Positions 33,697 to 44,907 of a DNA stretch of 64,000 nucleotides are shown here, in pieces. How positions within the stretch are numbered: the stretch's first letter is position 1; each line of letters starts with the position of its first letter. The DNA comes from Laburnicola sp. R22_1. Taxonomy: Eukaryota; Ascomycota; Dothideomycetes; Pleosporales; Didymosphaeriaceae. The DNA lies in the NCBI GenBank assembly GCA_014281115.1, contig JACONQ010000009.1:1488001-1552000 (forward strand). The letters are read 5' to 3'. The notes beneath the pieces are model-generated. The model was not told the DNA's origin, did not search any database, and was given only the letters and a program-made list of their open reading frames with translations. Made by a program: the position numbers and the translations under genes.

Positions 33697-35562
33697 CTAC
33701 GAGTAGAGTTTCTTGTCGAAGGTGTGCAGGCCGTGGACGTTGCCCTCGGCCTGGGCGCTTGCAGTCCTCAGCTCAAACCTTACCCTGCCCTCACTAACGC
33801 CTTGCTGAAGATCATGTAGGCTGGTGACGCCAATATCTTGGAGAGAGTGCTGGACACCCGCCATGAGATACGGCACGAATTTGGTGATAGAGCCGCGGTC
33901 GCGGACAGAGCCAGAGACACCCTGTGCGACGAGAACACGATCACCTTCGGAGAAATACCGCGCGGTTCCAGCGTTGCTGGCCTTCGCATCCTTGCTACCG
34001 GCGCCGGCTTTCTTGTCCTCCATAGCATCAATGCTGCCCATGCCACGGTAGGCCTTGACCAGCTGGCCGTCATTGCTGACGTAGTACTGACCTGGCGATT
34101 CTGTCGTACCAGCGAGTAGACCGCCCATCATGACCGTCGATGCTCCAAGAGCAAGACCCTTGACAATGTGGCCAACGTTCTGAATGCCGCCATCGGCAAT
34201 GCAGGGCACGCCAAAGCGTTTCGCAAACTGGGTGACATTGTAGACTGAGGTAGCCTGGGGTCGTCCCACAGCCATTACCTCCTGGGTGATGCAAGCGCTT
34301 CCGCTGCCCATGCCGATACGGAGGCCATCAACCCCAGCGGCGATCAGGGCCGCAGCCTGATCGCGTGTAACGACGTTTCCACCAATCACATCGATATCAG
34401 GGTACTTCTCTTTGATGTACTTGATCATCTCGATCTGATACATGCTGTTGCCCTGGGAGCTGTCGAGAACAATGATATCGAGACCTGCCTCAACAAGCTT
34501 CTGGAGACGGACTTTGTCCTCTGGTCGGGTGCCAATAGCGGCAGCCGCAATGAGCTGCTTCGAGTGAGGTAGCTTAGAAGCAAGAGGGTAATGTAAATTC
34601 TTCATCAGATCGGAGCGCGAGAGCAGAGCAATCAGGTTGAAATTTGCGTCCACAATGGGAAGCTTTCCCTTCTTTGACTTGCTGAGTATATCGTTCGCCT
34701 GGCGTAGGTCAATGTCTTCGTGGGCGGTAATCAGGTCTGTAGACATGACAGCTGAGACCGGGTCCTTCAAATTATCGTGGAACTGAACATCACGGGGAGT
34801 GATGATGCCGACAAGCTTTGATCGAAGGGTGCCATTCTCTGTGGTCTTTGTCAGCGGCTGGTGGCGACACGCAACGGAGAACAAGGACAATGACAAAGTG
34901 CAGTCAGGTTTATCTCCTCCACATGACGGCGGAACCGTTGCGGATGAACGAAAGTTATAATACAAAAGTGGATCATCATACAATAGACACGAAAAGAATG
35001 GTAGAAGAACTCACCGGTCACCGGGAAGCCACCGAAGCCCCACTGCTCTTTCAAGGCTTTTGCTTCACCGACCGTGGTCGACGGGGAAATGACAACAGGG
35101 TCGAGGATGAAGCCGTTCTCGAATCGCTTGACCTTGCGCACCATCTCGGCCTGGTCGTCCTGAGAGCAGTTGTGGTGGATTATACCCAACCCGCCCAGGA
35201 GTGCAATGTGGATAGCCATGTTATGTTCCGTCACAGTATCCATGGGCGAGGAGACGAAGGGCGTTTTGAGGGTGATCCTCTTCGTGACAGGCGTATCGAG
35301 CGTGACATCGGAGGCGGGGAAGCCTGACGTATCGTCAGCCGCACGTCTGCTGCGACATGATGATACTGGACATACCGATGTAGCCAGGGAGCATGAGGAA
35401 GTCGTTGTAGGTTAGTCCGCCATTGCGCTTGGAGTCAATGAGCGTCTTGACATGGATTCCATCGCGCTCGGGGTACTCGTTCTTGAGGATCTCGACGGCC
35501 TTGGTGAAATCCAGGGCGTCGACGGCACGGTTGGGCATGGCGTCGCCGTTCGCGATGGGCAT
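33697..35562 (-). CDS. Inosine-5'-monophosphate dehydrogenase
   Basis: Three minus-strand exons (35562-35376, 35323-35015, 34838-33697) give 545 aa. The start MPIANGD leads into [21 protein letters not shown], the conserved IMPDH opening. Two CBS domains occupy about residues 115-240. The catalytic loop [12 protein letters not shown] carries the active-site Cys near residue 350; [10 protein letters not shown] and MMGGLLAGT are the phosphate-binding blocks, and GYRGMGS-type sequence ([11 protein letters not shown]) follows. The enzyme makes XMP from IMP with NAD+, the committed step of guanine nucleotide synthesis, and is the target of mycophenolic acid. It is divergent from the IQGAP gene. 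No resistance-gene cluster surrounds it. Confidence 0.97.
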
Positions 35563-36421
35563 CCTAGGCAGGAAAAAGACTTCTCAGGAACAAAGAAGTG
35601 CAGAGAGGACTTTGGCTGAACGAAAAAGACGACAGTTTGGGGTGGAACTATGGCCGGGCAAAAGCGAGGGCTTTTCCCAAGAGCAAAAGAGGGCAGCGGC
35701 TGCAACTTTTTTTGTTGTGGGGGGACGGTTGCGCACGGATGCTGCTCACGTGCCGGTATCTTGGCGTGTTTAAACGTCGTGTCCGAGTCTGGCGGAGCGT
35801 GAATGTTCTCGACTTTCGATGATGGGCAGCCGGGATGGATGGCGGGCCATCCTCTGGGAGGGGGAAGGAGCTGGCAGCAGGCGTACCTAGGGAGAAAGGA
35901 AACTTGTCGAGTAGCCAGCGCGGTGTCCCTGGCCAGGCTGGCCTGATTGTTTGTGCGCTCAATGGCTGGCTCTTGTTTCGCCACGGCTGGCTTGTTTCGC
36001 GCCGCCTGGCGTGTGACGTGGGCCTCGCGGCGGTACTGCGAGACGGTTGCCATGGGCAACAACAGCAGACCCCAGCCCGGTAAACAAGAATTTCACGGCC
36101 GGTCCGCCCAATTCCAGCCTCCACGCTGCCGCGCCCCAGCACCCGCGCTCGTCTGCACCCTCACATTCCTCATTCCTTTCTTTGGCTGCGCAGCCCGAGT
36201 GCCTGTTGCCGGCCGGGTCCATCGACCCTTTAGACGCATTACTTGCAAGCGTGCTGCGCTTGTTTTGCGGCAGGCGCCTCCCCCCGGCCTGTATCATCAC
36301 GGCCGCGCGAACGGCCTCCGAGCCTCCCTCGACTGCGACCACCATCCTCGACCCGCCGTGCCGTACCACGCATGCCTCGCCGACACATCTCTGACATCTG
36401 CCACCGACATATGCGCTCGCC
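35563..36421. other. Divergent intergenic region (IMPDH / IQGAP promoters)
   Basis: 860 bp shared by two head-to-head housekeeping genes. Frames overlap on both strands without protein features. GC-rich; no TATA box evident. Confidence 0.5.
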
Positions 36422-39400
36422 ATGAGCTTCTCCTACGCCCCGCGCACCCGCATCGGCCAGCCCTCGCCCCTCCGCCAGACGTCCACGGCCTCCAATGGCT
36501 CCTCGCAATATTCGGCCGACTCCAACCGGGGCACACCCAGCCGGTCGAGCACCCTCTCCAGCAACGGGTCGGCTGCCCTCCCTCCGGTGACGCTGGGGCA
36601 CCGCCGTGGCAAGAGCGAGGCTACGGCACTGACACAACCACGGGCAGACTACTTTGGCTCGGCAGAACCCGACCCAAGCTCTACCTATGCGAGTATGCGA
36701 AAGGCTCTGCGGCCGCTTCCCCAGGTCCCACAGAGTCCGCCGCCCCAGGTTCCGCAGAGCTCGCCTATACCCGAAAAGCCTGCTCGTGTGACAAACAGTC
36801 CAACACACACGCATACACGGTCGCAGAGTGTCGACCCTGTGCGCTTCAACCCCTATGATGGCTCCGTATCCCCGCCAGCCAAACCACGCCCGCTGTCCAT
36901 GGCCATCTCACGTGCCGATTCGATTCGTGCCCCGACCCGCGACCACTCGTCCCGCCCGATCAACAACGCGCATCTCGACCGTCCAGACCTACAGCGCTTT
37001 CAAAAGTCCTCGACCGGCCACCTCCGTACACTGTCCAAGTTTGCCGAATCTGCTTCGGAGAGTGATTTCGCCATCAAATCGCCTGAACAGGAAGTGGTGG
37101 GGCTGCACGGCCGGAGAAGGCTGCAGCGTACCGACTCGGCTCGTGGAAAGAAGGCGACATCAAGCTGGGCGAGTAGAAACTGGATGGACCAGCAAAGACA
37201 ATTCCTGCAGGCATACGAATATCTCTGTCACATTGGAGAAGCCAAAGAGTGGATAGAGGACATCATTCACAAGGACATTCCACCTATCGTGGAGCTAGAG
37301 GAAGCGCTAAGAGACGGCGTAACCCTGGCCGAGGTGGTCCAGTCTATACAAGGGCGAGCACTCCGCATTTTCCGGGATCCAAAGCTTCAATGGAGACACT
37401 CCAACAACTACGCCCACTTTTTCAAGTTCCTGGCAGATGTCGAATTACCGGACCTGTTCCGATTCGAACTCGTCGATTTGTATGAGAAGAAGAATATACC
37501 AAAGGTCATCTACTGCATACACGCGCTTTCATGGCTCCTGTTTCGGAAAGGCATGGTCGACTTCCGCATCGGAAACCTTGTAGGCAAGCTCCAATTCGAA
37601 GATCACGAGCTCGAGGCCATGCAGAAAGGCCTGGACAAGTCTGGGGTTAGCATGCCCAACTTTTCTGGCATGTCAGCCAAATTCGCTGTTGAGCCCGAGC
37701 CCGAGCCCGAACCCGAGCCGGTAGAGTCGGAAGAAGATCGCATCGACCGCGAGCTCTCAGAGAACGAGGCCATCATTCTAGATCTGCAGGCCCAGATTCG
37801 GGGTGCACTGTTGCGGATACGGCTTGGCAGCATGATGCAGCACTTCTGGGACAACGAAGAATTGATCGTCGATCTCCAGTCCCGCATTCGAGGAGATTGG
37901 GCCCGGCAAATTGCTTACTACCGATTGGATATGCAACGCTTTGCGAAGAACCTGCAAAGTGCTGCCCGCGGTTATCTCATCCGGTCACGGTTACGAGGCG
38001 AAGAAGAATACTGGCGCGACAAGCAGGCACAAGTTCTTACGGTCCAGAAACTGTTCCGTGGACGTAAAGCCAGGGCCCAGGTTCAATACACTAAATCAAA
38101 AATACAACAACACGAGAACGGCATCCGAGAGTTTCAGGCTGCTATTCGAGGCGCGTTGCAGCGATTGCGAGTTTGTGACCGATATGAGCAGACTCGTGAC
38201 GCAGAGCCTGCTGTTCTACACATTCAGTCGATGATTCGTGGTGCATTGCTTCGACATCAGGTCGACCGGGATTATGCGGAACTGAAGGAGAACGAGATCC
38301 AACTGACCGAGATCCAGGCTGGTTCCCGAGCCATGCTTATTCGACAGTCTATGCGGGTCGACCAGGAAAATCTTCGCCAACAGGAGTCAATCATCACCCT
38401 ACTGCAGGCGGCCGCTAGGGGTGCGATAGCAAGGAAGCAGAACGCGGAAATGCAGGAGAAGCTGATAAGCACCGACATCAATTGGTCCGCCATGCAATCG
38501 ACAGTTCGAGGCAACTGCTTGAGAAGCTCCCTCCAGCAATTGCAGGAAGCGCTCCAAGCTGAAGCACCTCAAATCATTGATCTACAGGCTGTTGCCAGAG
38601 CTGGCCAGCTTCGCTCAGAGGTTGCCAGCACTCTCGCGCAGCTCAAGGATCAAGAGCCTCTTATTACTTCTCTTCAGTCTTATATGCGTGGTTTCTTGTT
38701 ACGGCAGAGGCACTTCTCTGATCTCAAAGCTTTACAGGCACAGACCCCTACTATACTCGACCTTCAGTCAGCATGTCGGGGTTTCATTCAGAGACAACGC
38801 ACCTACGAGATCCTCTGCGAGTTGACCAATCAAGAGGCGGAGATTATCCAACTTCAAACCATTGCGCGCGCGATGAACCTGCGAATGGAGATTGGCATTG
38901 TTCTCGCCAAGGTGGAAGAACACGAAGACGCCATCGTTGAGCTTCAAGCCCTGGCACGCGGCATGATCATCCGAAAGAGGTTCACAGAAAAGAAGAAGTT
39001 CTATAAGGAGAATATGGAGAAAGTGATCAAGCTCCAAAGCTTCGTACGCGGCCGTCAACAGGGCGAGGCATATAAGAGTTTGACCAGCGGAAAAAACCCG
39101 CCCGTGTCCACGGTAAAGAACTTTGTACATCTCTTGAACGACAATGACATCGATTTTGATGAAGAGATTGGTAAGTCGTTTCCAACGTTTTTTCGGACTT
39201 GTACTGACGCCCTGGCAGAATTTGAGCGTCTACGCAAAACTGTGGTACAACACGTCCGACAGAACGAGCTTGCCGAACAGTACATCGACCAGCTTGACAT
39301 CAAGATCGCTCTGCTAGTGAAGAACAAAATTACACTGGACGAAGTCGTGAAGCACCAGAAGCACTTCGGCGGCCACGTCGGGACTCTCCTTAGCAGCAAA

Positions 39401-41708
39401 GACATCTCCTCGAAAGACCCCTTTGATCTCAAAGCACTCAACAAAAACTCCCGCAGGAAGCTCGAGCACTACCAGGAACTCTTCTTCATTCTCCAAACAC
39501 AACCACAATATATGGCGCGCCTCTTCAAACGTCTTCGCGAACAAGGTCTCGCCGATAAGGACACGAAACGCATTGAGATGCTTACTATGAGCCTCTTCGG
39601 CCTGGCACAGAAACGAAGAGAGGAGTACTATCTTTTGAAGTTGATGTCCCGGTCGTTGAAGGAAGACATCGATGGCTGCGTTACCATTCAGGAGTACACT
39701 CGTGGCAACTTCTTCTGGGCCAAGCTCTTCAGTAGCTACATCCGGTCTCCGCGGGATCGCAAATTCTTGAAGGACTTGTTTGGTCCACTAATCAAGGACA
39801 ACATCATCGACAATGAACATCTAGATTTGGAGAGCGACCCTATGCAAATATACCGCTCTTCCATCAACAACGAAGAGCTCTCAACAGGCCAGCGAAGTCG
39901 TCGCGATCCCAATGTGACACGGGACCAAGCGATCAAGGACCCCGAGACGAGGGAAACCTTTATTCATCACCTTCAAGATCTGCGCGACATTGCCGATCAA
40001 TTCTTCTCAATAATCGAAGAGGTTCTGCACAGGATGCCGTTTGGTGTTCGATATCTCGCCCAACAGATGTTCCAGGAACTCCAGCAAAAGTTCCCTTGCG
40101 AAGCGCAGGAACAGCTGCTTCAGATTGCTGGACACTGGGTGTGGAAGTCGTACATGCAGCCAGCACTACTACAACCACAACACTGGGGCGTGGTCGACCG
40201 AGGCTTGTCTCCTCTAATGAACCGAAATCTCGGCGAGGTGGCCAAAGTCCTCGGGCAAGTGGCAGTTGGACGACTCTTCGGTGGAGACAACGTCTACCTG
40301 CAGCCCCTAAATAGCTACGTCACAGAAGCTATTGACCGGTTGCAGGAGGTGTGGTCGAACTGTAAGTGTAATCGAATTTCGTAATTGGCATCTAGCTAAC
40401 GACCTACTAGTGATAAACGTCCGCGACGCCGAAGCACAATTCGAGATTGACGAGTTCAATGACCTGTTTGCTCGTGTGAAGCCAACGCTATACATCAAGC
40501 TCGCTGATATCTTCGCTATTCACAACCTAGTTGTCGATGATTTACCCACCCTCTGTCCTAGCCAGGATGACCCTCTTCGCGAAGTGATCCGAGAGCTCGG
40601 TAGCGCCAAAAACAACGAGAACGAGCTTCTGCACGTCAGTTCGACTGAGATCACGTTGACCCTCAATCCCAAATTTCACGAACAAGAAGGTAAGTCGATC
40701 ACAATCGACAAAGATTTTCCAATACTAATTCTTGTAGATCCCGAAGCTGACATCAAGGCCCTGTTCATGGAAACCAAGCGTTATATCCTGTATATTATTC
40801 GCATTCAGCAGGGCGCCAACCTTACCCAGATCATGTGCAAACCCGTCACACCCGAAGATGAAGACCGGTGGGAGGCTCTCGTGCGCGACGAGATCGCAGC
40901 TCAGATGAAAGACCGAAATCGCAAACTTCGTTCTTCTGCCGCCTCCACCTACACCACAGACATGACCTCCACCTCAGTGCTCGATCTAGACTACCCAAGC
41001 TTGAAACGCCACGCCCTAGAGAATATCCTTCAACTTCAACGCGCTGGCCGCATATCCCCGCACAACCACTACCAGGATCTTCTTAATGCTATTGCTGTCG
41101 ACATCCGCACCAAGCACCGCAGACGTATCCAGCGCACCAAGGAGCTCGAAGGCGTGCGCGCAACGCTGTCCGCCCTGGACGATAAGGCACACTTCCTCGA
41201 CAGCCAATTGAAGTCCTATAACGACTACGTGGAGCAAGCAATGATAACCCTCCAGAACAAGCGAGGCAAGAAGAAATTCCTCCTTCCCTTCACTCGCCAA
41301 TACAATCACATGCGCGAACTCCAACGCTCCGGTCGCGAATACCGCTTCGGTTCCTTCAAATACTCTGCTCGCAACCTCGCTGAGAAGGGCATTCTCGTCT
41401 CTTGGAACGGATACCCCGAGCGTCAATGGGATCGCCTTGACCTCACCCTCTCCTCCAACTCTGTTGGTATCTTCGAAATACAGGGTAGCCAGGGGAGCAT
41501 GATGATTCCTGGAGCGTTCGCTGAGGTGCCGCTCGACGGACTGTTGCAGGCACAGTTCGACAATCATCAATTCATGAATCTGTTCTGCGGCGAGACTGCG
41601 GTGCATGGGAGGAAGGCACGTGAAGGGTCCGGTGGGGAGGGTGTCGCGAGGGTTAATGTTAATTTGTTTTTGCATTTGATTTTCAAGAAGTTTTATCGCG
41701 ACCAGTAA
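36422..41708 (+). CDS. IQG1: IQGAP-family Ras GTPase-activating-like protein
   Basis: Four exons (36422-39170, 39219-40361, 40411-40689, 40738-41708) give 1713 aa. Domains in order: a disordered Ser/Pro-rich N-terminus (1-250); a calponin-homology domain (about 255-370, WMDQQRQFLQAYEYLCHIGE); an EPEPEPEPEP linker; about fifteen IQ-like repeats of the form LQxxxRGxxxR spaced some 30 residues apart (about 455-885); a RasGAP-related domain (about 965-1280); and a RasGAP C-terminal domain (about 1475-1695). Fungal members (Iqg1, Rng2, SepA-like) scaffold the actomyosin ring at septation, binding actin through CH and calmodulin/light chains through IQ repeats. Two introns are 48 nt and stop-free, so unspliced reading also stays open; homology (EEIEFERLRKTVV) shows they are introns. 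Confidence 0.96.
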
Positions 41709-42326
41709 GAGGCGCGATTGAGGCTTTTTTTTTGGAATTTCTGGTGTTGGGACTGGTGGGGAATGAAGGATTGGGATGGCGCGGACTGGTCGGGACCGGG
41801 ATGGATTGTTGAAGAGGATCTCGGAGTGTGAGCTGGATGGATGGGTCGAATACCTTTGTTCTTTGCATAGCTTGGGTGGTTGGTTGGTTGGTTGGTCGGT
41901 TTTTGGATTTTTGGGGGTGTTGGTGTGTGTGTGTGGGATTTTATGTCATTCTTGATGACTCTCCTCTTTTACTTTCTCTTCTGATTGATGATTTTGAAAT
42001 GGTTGATAGGGAGGGGGAGGCGGGATGTGGGTTGGGGTGGATTGAAGCACATTGGTGGAGAAGCATCTACGCAGATTACGACGTAATGGTATACTATGGA
42101 TGTATATGAGTGTATCAGTGTATGGGACTTGGTGATGTGCGTGATGCTTTCTTTGTTTAGAACTTGAGGTATTGGGTCATGTCCAGTTCTGGGGCGACGT
42201 GCGGAAGATGGTATGCGTCTATGCGGGTTAAAGACTTCTATAATGGCGTTGATGGCACGGTGGAGAAATACGTTCAATGGATAATTACGCGTAATTCATG
42301 ACATGATGATAAACATCCTACGTATC
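41709..42326. other. Convergent intergenic region, no gene recognised
   Basis: About 620 bp with a GGTT/GTGT-rich stretch at 41870-41935. Terminators only. Confidence 0.45.
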
Positions 42327-44535
42327 CTAAAAATGTCGCGACTTTTCCTCCCAGTGGTAAACCGACAGAAACGATGAAAGAGAAAAAAACCAGACACCAT
42401 GGAATCGACCAGGCAAACGGTCCATCCACCAAATGCCCCCAACCAAATAATTGGTATGCCAATCCATGATCTCGGTATAGCCCTTCTCGCGCCGCAGCAT
42501 ATAGGAGCGTACAGGAACTGCAACGTTCCTCGTGTAGCCCAGTGCATCGATCTGTTTGCCCCGAACATAACAGTGTTGAGGGGTACGTGTATCATTTGTA
42601 TATTCGGGATTTTGAGAGTCTGTCATTGCTTGTCCAATGGCGAGGGCTTCGAGTGAAGTTCCAGAGAGGGCGCGGAATAGGTCATTTGCGATTCGTTGCA
42701 GTTTGGAGGTGTTCTCGTAGGCGTTATAGACGCTTCCGGGGAACAGCATTGGCATGTGGAATTTCTGGAATTTCTGACGGAGGTGAAGGGTTCGAAGATT
42801 GCGCAGTTGAGACATGGACTCCTGTAGGGCTGTCAGACAGATGTCTTTGCAAAGAACAGATTTTCTACGTTACCAGATAGTGTTTTATCATGGCCATGTC
42901 ATTTGATTCGCGGGGTGCCAATGTGAAGTCGTCGACGCAGCGTAACTGGAATCCGAGTTGTTCCAGACGCGGGCAGCTCTTGCAAATGAGACCCAGGTCC
43001 TCCGGCTCTGTCGTTCCCGGTCCTTCAACCTCATCGTTCTCCAAGTCTAGACAGTGGAGAGAAAGAAGGCGTATTGTGTGGCCAATCTTTGGCAATACAC
43101 TCCTAATAGCGGACCAAGGGCTGACTGAGTCCCATGTGACACACAAGCTCTCCAGTGCTGTGCAGAAACCGAGGAATGAGGCAAGAGACATGAGCATGTT
43201 TCCTTCATCCGAATGCCACGTGAAACCGAGAGCAAAGTGCTTCAGCTTGACAAGCGCCGTATTCTCCGGGCCCCGTTGCACAAGGCGATTAAGGAGGACT
43301 TCCCAATCTTGACATTCCCAAAGCGTCAATCGGGTGAGCAGCTCAAAGTTGATACTCTGCGTGAGGGAGACCGCGAGCATTCTAAGCTGAAAACTACCCA
43401 GCGTTAGCGCTTTCAGAGCGCTAAGCTGGGAGCCATCGGCCAATGCCTCACGCAGGCCAAGCGATAGTTGTCGGGCTTCAAGAATGTCGCCAACGACAAG
43501 ATTTGCTAGAAACACACGCTCTAGTTTCGGTTTTCGAAATACCATGTCAAAGAAACCAACCAATTCTTCTACGCTTCTGTCAAAAGCTTCTTCCGAGAAA
43601 AGAATATCCAGTGTGCGTAGATTTTCGAAGTCGTCCACGAAGTCCCCTGGATTCCCAAGGGACATGTGTATGTGTTTCAGTGAGTCGACTTGGTTGTGAA
43701 GAATCGTCGTGATCAACGGATTAGGGGGATCGAAAGATAAGCACCTGGAAACTGTCAGTACCTTGAGATATTCTAACGTTTACGGGTAAGCTGCTTTTGA
43801 AGAACAGACACATATAATGTCCGACCGGAGCACTGTGTGTTAGGTACTAGGTTTTAGTGCCTCCTGTTTTACCCTTCTCTGTGTATGGTGCGGACTCGAA
43901 CTAGGCTAGAATCTCCACACGACGAAGATCTTCAATGCCCGACCTGACGTGACCATGTCATGAATAACCCCAAGAGAACAAATGAAAATATTCAATATGC
44001 AACGGAGCCATGACGCAGTACCTCAATTAAGGCCTACTCATGGCCCGAAAGTGTATGCAAAAAGTAAGAGGCATGTTGGGAAGACTTACTGGAAACTCTC
44101 CAAGCAGTTCACTGGTAATAAACCCGACAGCAATTCCATAATCTTACGATCGGCATCTCTTTCTAGGCTATACCGTCGCTGTAGAAGTGGGCCACGTTCT
44201 AGCTCGCTTTCCTGGAGAGAAATCGGCTCACAAGGCAAACCGGTGTCCAGAAAAGTAAGACGCTTCGTGTGCTTTAAATGAAGTCCGCCTCCAGCGGCCA
44301 TAGCACGGAGAAAAGTCGTCATGTTGCTCTCGATATGAAAATTGATGGTGACGTCCCGGTAGAGGTGGGGTGTTGCCAGGGCACGGAGATATTTGCTTGT
44401 CAGGCATAGCGCTTTGAGGTGAGATGGAAGTTTGATCTGCCACGATATTAGTAGGCGATATCTTTGTAGTCAGACTAGGTGGGTACTAGCATTATCAAGG
44501 ATCAACAGCTGAAGTTCTGTTGACAGTTGTAACAT
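42327..44535 (-). CDS. F-box/leucine-rich-repeat-like protein
   Basis: Minus-strand gene. Exon 2 (44436-44090), exon 3 (43744-42874) and exon 4 (42821-42327) join cleanly in one frame. Exon 1 starts at 44535 with MLQLSTELQLLILDN, an F-box-like opening, but its donor is unclear: the only phase-compatible GT gives a 39-nt intron. Exon 2 has LKALCLTSKYLRALATPHLYRDV, the hallmark of this fungal F-box-like group. The rest has LRR-like spacing (LRTLDIL, LKALTLGSFQL, LTRLTLWECQDW, LKHFALGF). The likely role is a substrate receptor of a ubiquitin ligase, by inference. Intron 2 (43745-44089) is 345 nt, far longer than others here, and holds a SINE-like repeat. Confidence 0.75.
43827..43933 (-). repeat. 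SINE-like short interspersed element, copy 1 (intronic)
   Basis: 107 bp, about 90% identical to 57418-57521, flanked by direct repeats of 11 bp with one mismatch (43816-43826 and 43934-43944, AATGtCCGACC / AATGcCCGACC). On the minus strand it contains AGTTCGAGTCC, close to a polymerase III B box (GGTTCGANTCC). It begins with the palindrome GAAGATCTTC. It lies inside intron 2 of the F-box/LRR-like gene. Confidence 0.7.
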
Positions 44536-44907
44536 GGTGGGCAGCAGACGCGCGGTTCGAGCACAGCAAGCGTGCAGAGAGTATGCTCGGAGTTAGAACG
44601 TGGCTTCGCGCACGACAGAAGGCTGGCATTTGTATGCGAAATCGGGTTCGAAGTGGGTGCAGACCAGACAAGATGGGGATAAGCAACGAGAAAATCGACG
44701 AGGACAGCGCTTTCCGTAGATACGTATACGTGACGCCAACGCCGATTTCGTTCGGGAAGGCGCATCTCAACCCATATTCCGCAAATGTACAGCGTTAATC
44801 AAACACATTCCCGTAACGGATTAAACGAGGACATCGTTTCGAACCATGTTCAAATGATCATTTCACATGATTACACGCTCTACACGTCCCCCGATTGATG
44901 CACTACC
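44536..44907. other. Intergenic, no gene recognised
   Basis: 370 bp between two minus-strand genes; F-box/LRR gene promoter and S28 terminator. Confidence 0.45.

Noticed and set aside
33697..35562. IMPDH as a resistance copy of a mycophenolic-acid type cluster
   Set aside because: No biosynthetic genes around it and the sequence looks like the ordinary housekeeping enzyme.
39171..39218. Stop-free introns of 48 or 51 nt (also 40690-40737, 48970-49017, 53215-53265) as a sign of regulated intron retention
   Set aside because: With about fifty introns in the window, four or more of length divisible by three and without a stop are expected by chance. Homology shows they are removed.
43827..43933. 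tRNA gene or tRNA pseudogene on the minus strand
   Set aside because: Only a B-box-like motif is present; stems of a cloverleaf do not pair and the A box is weak.
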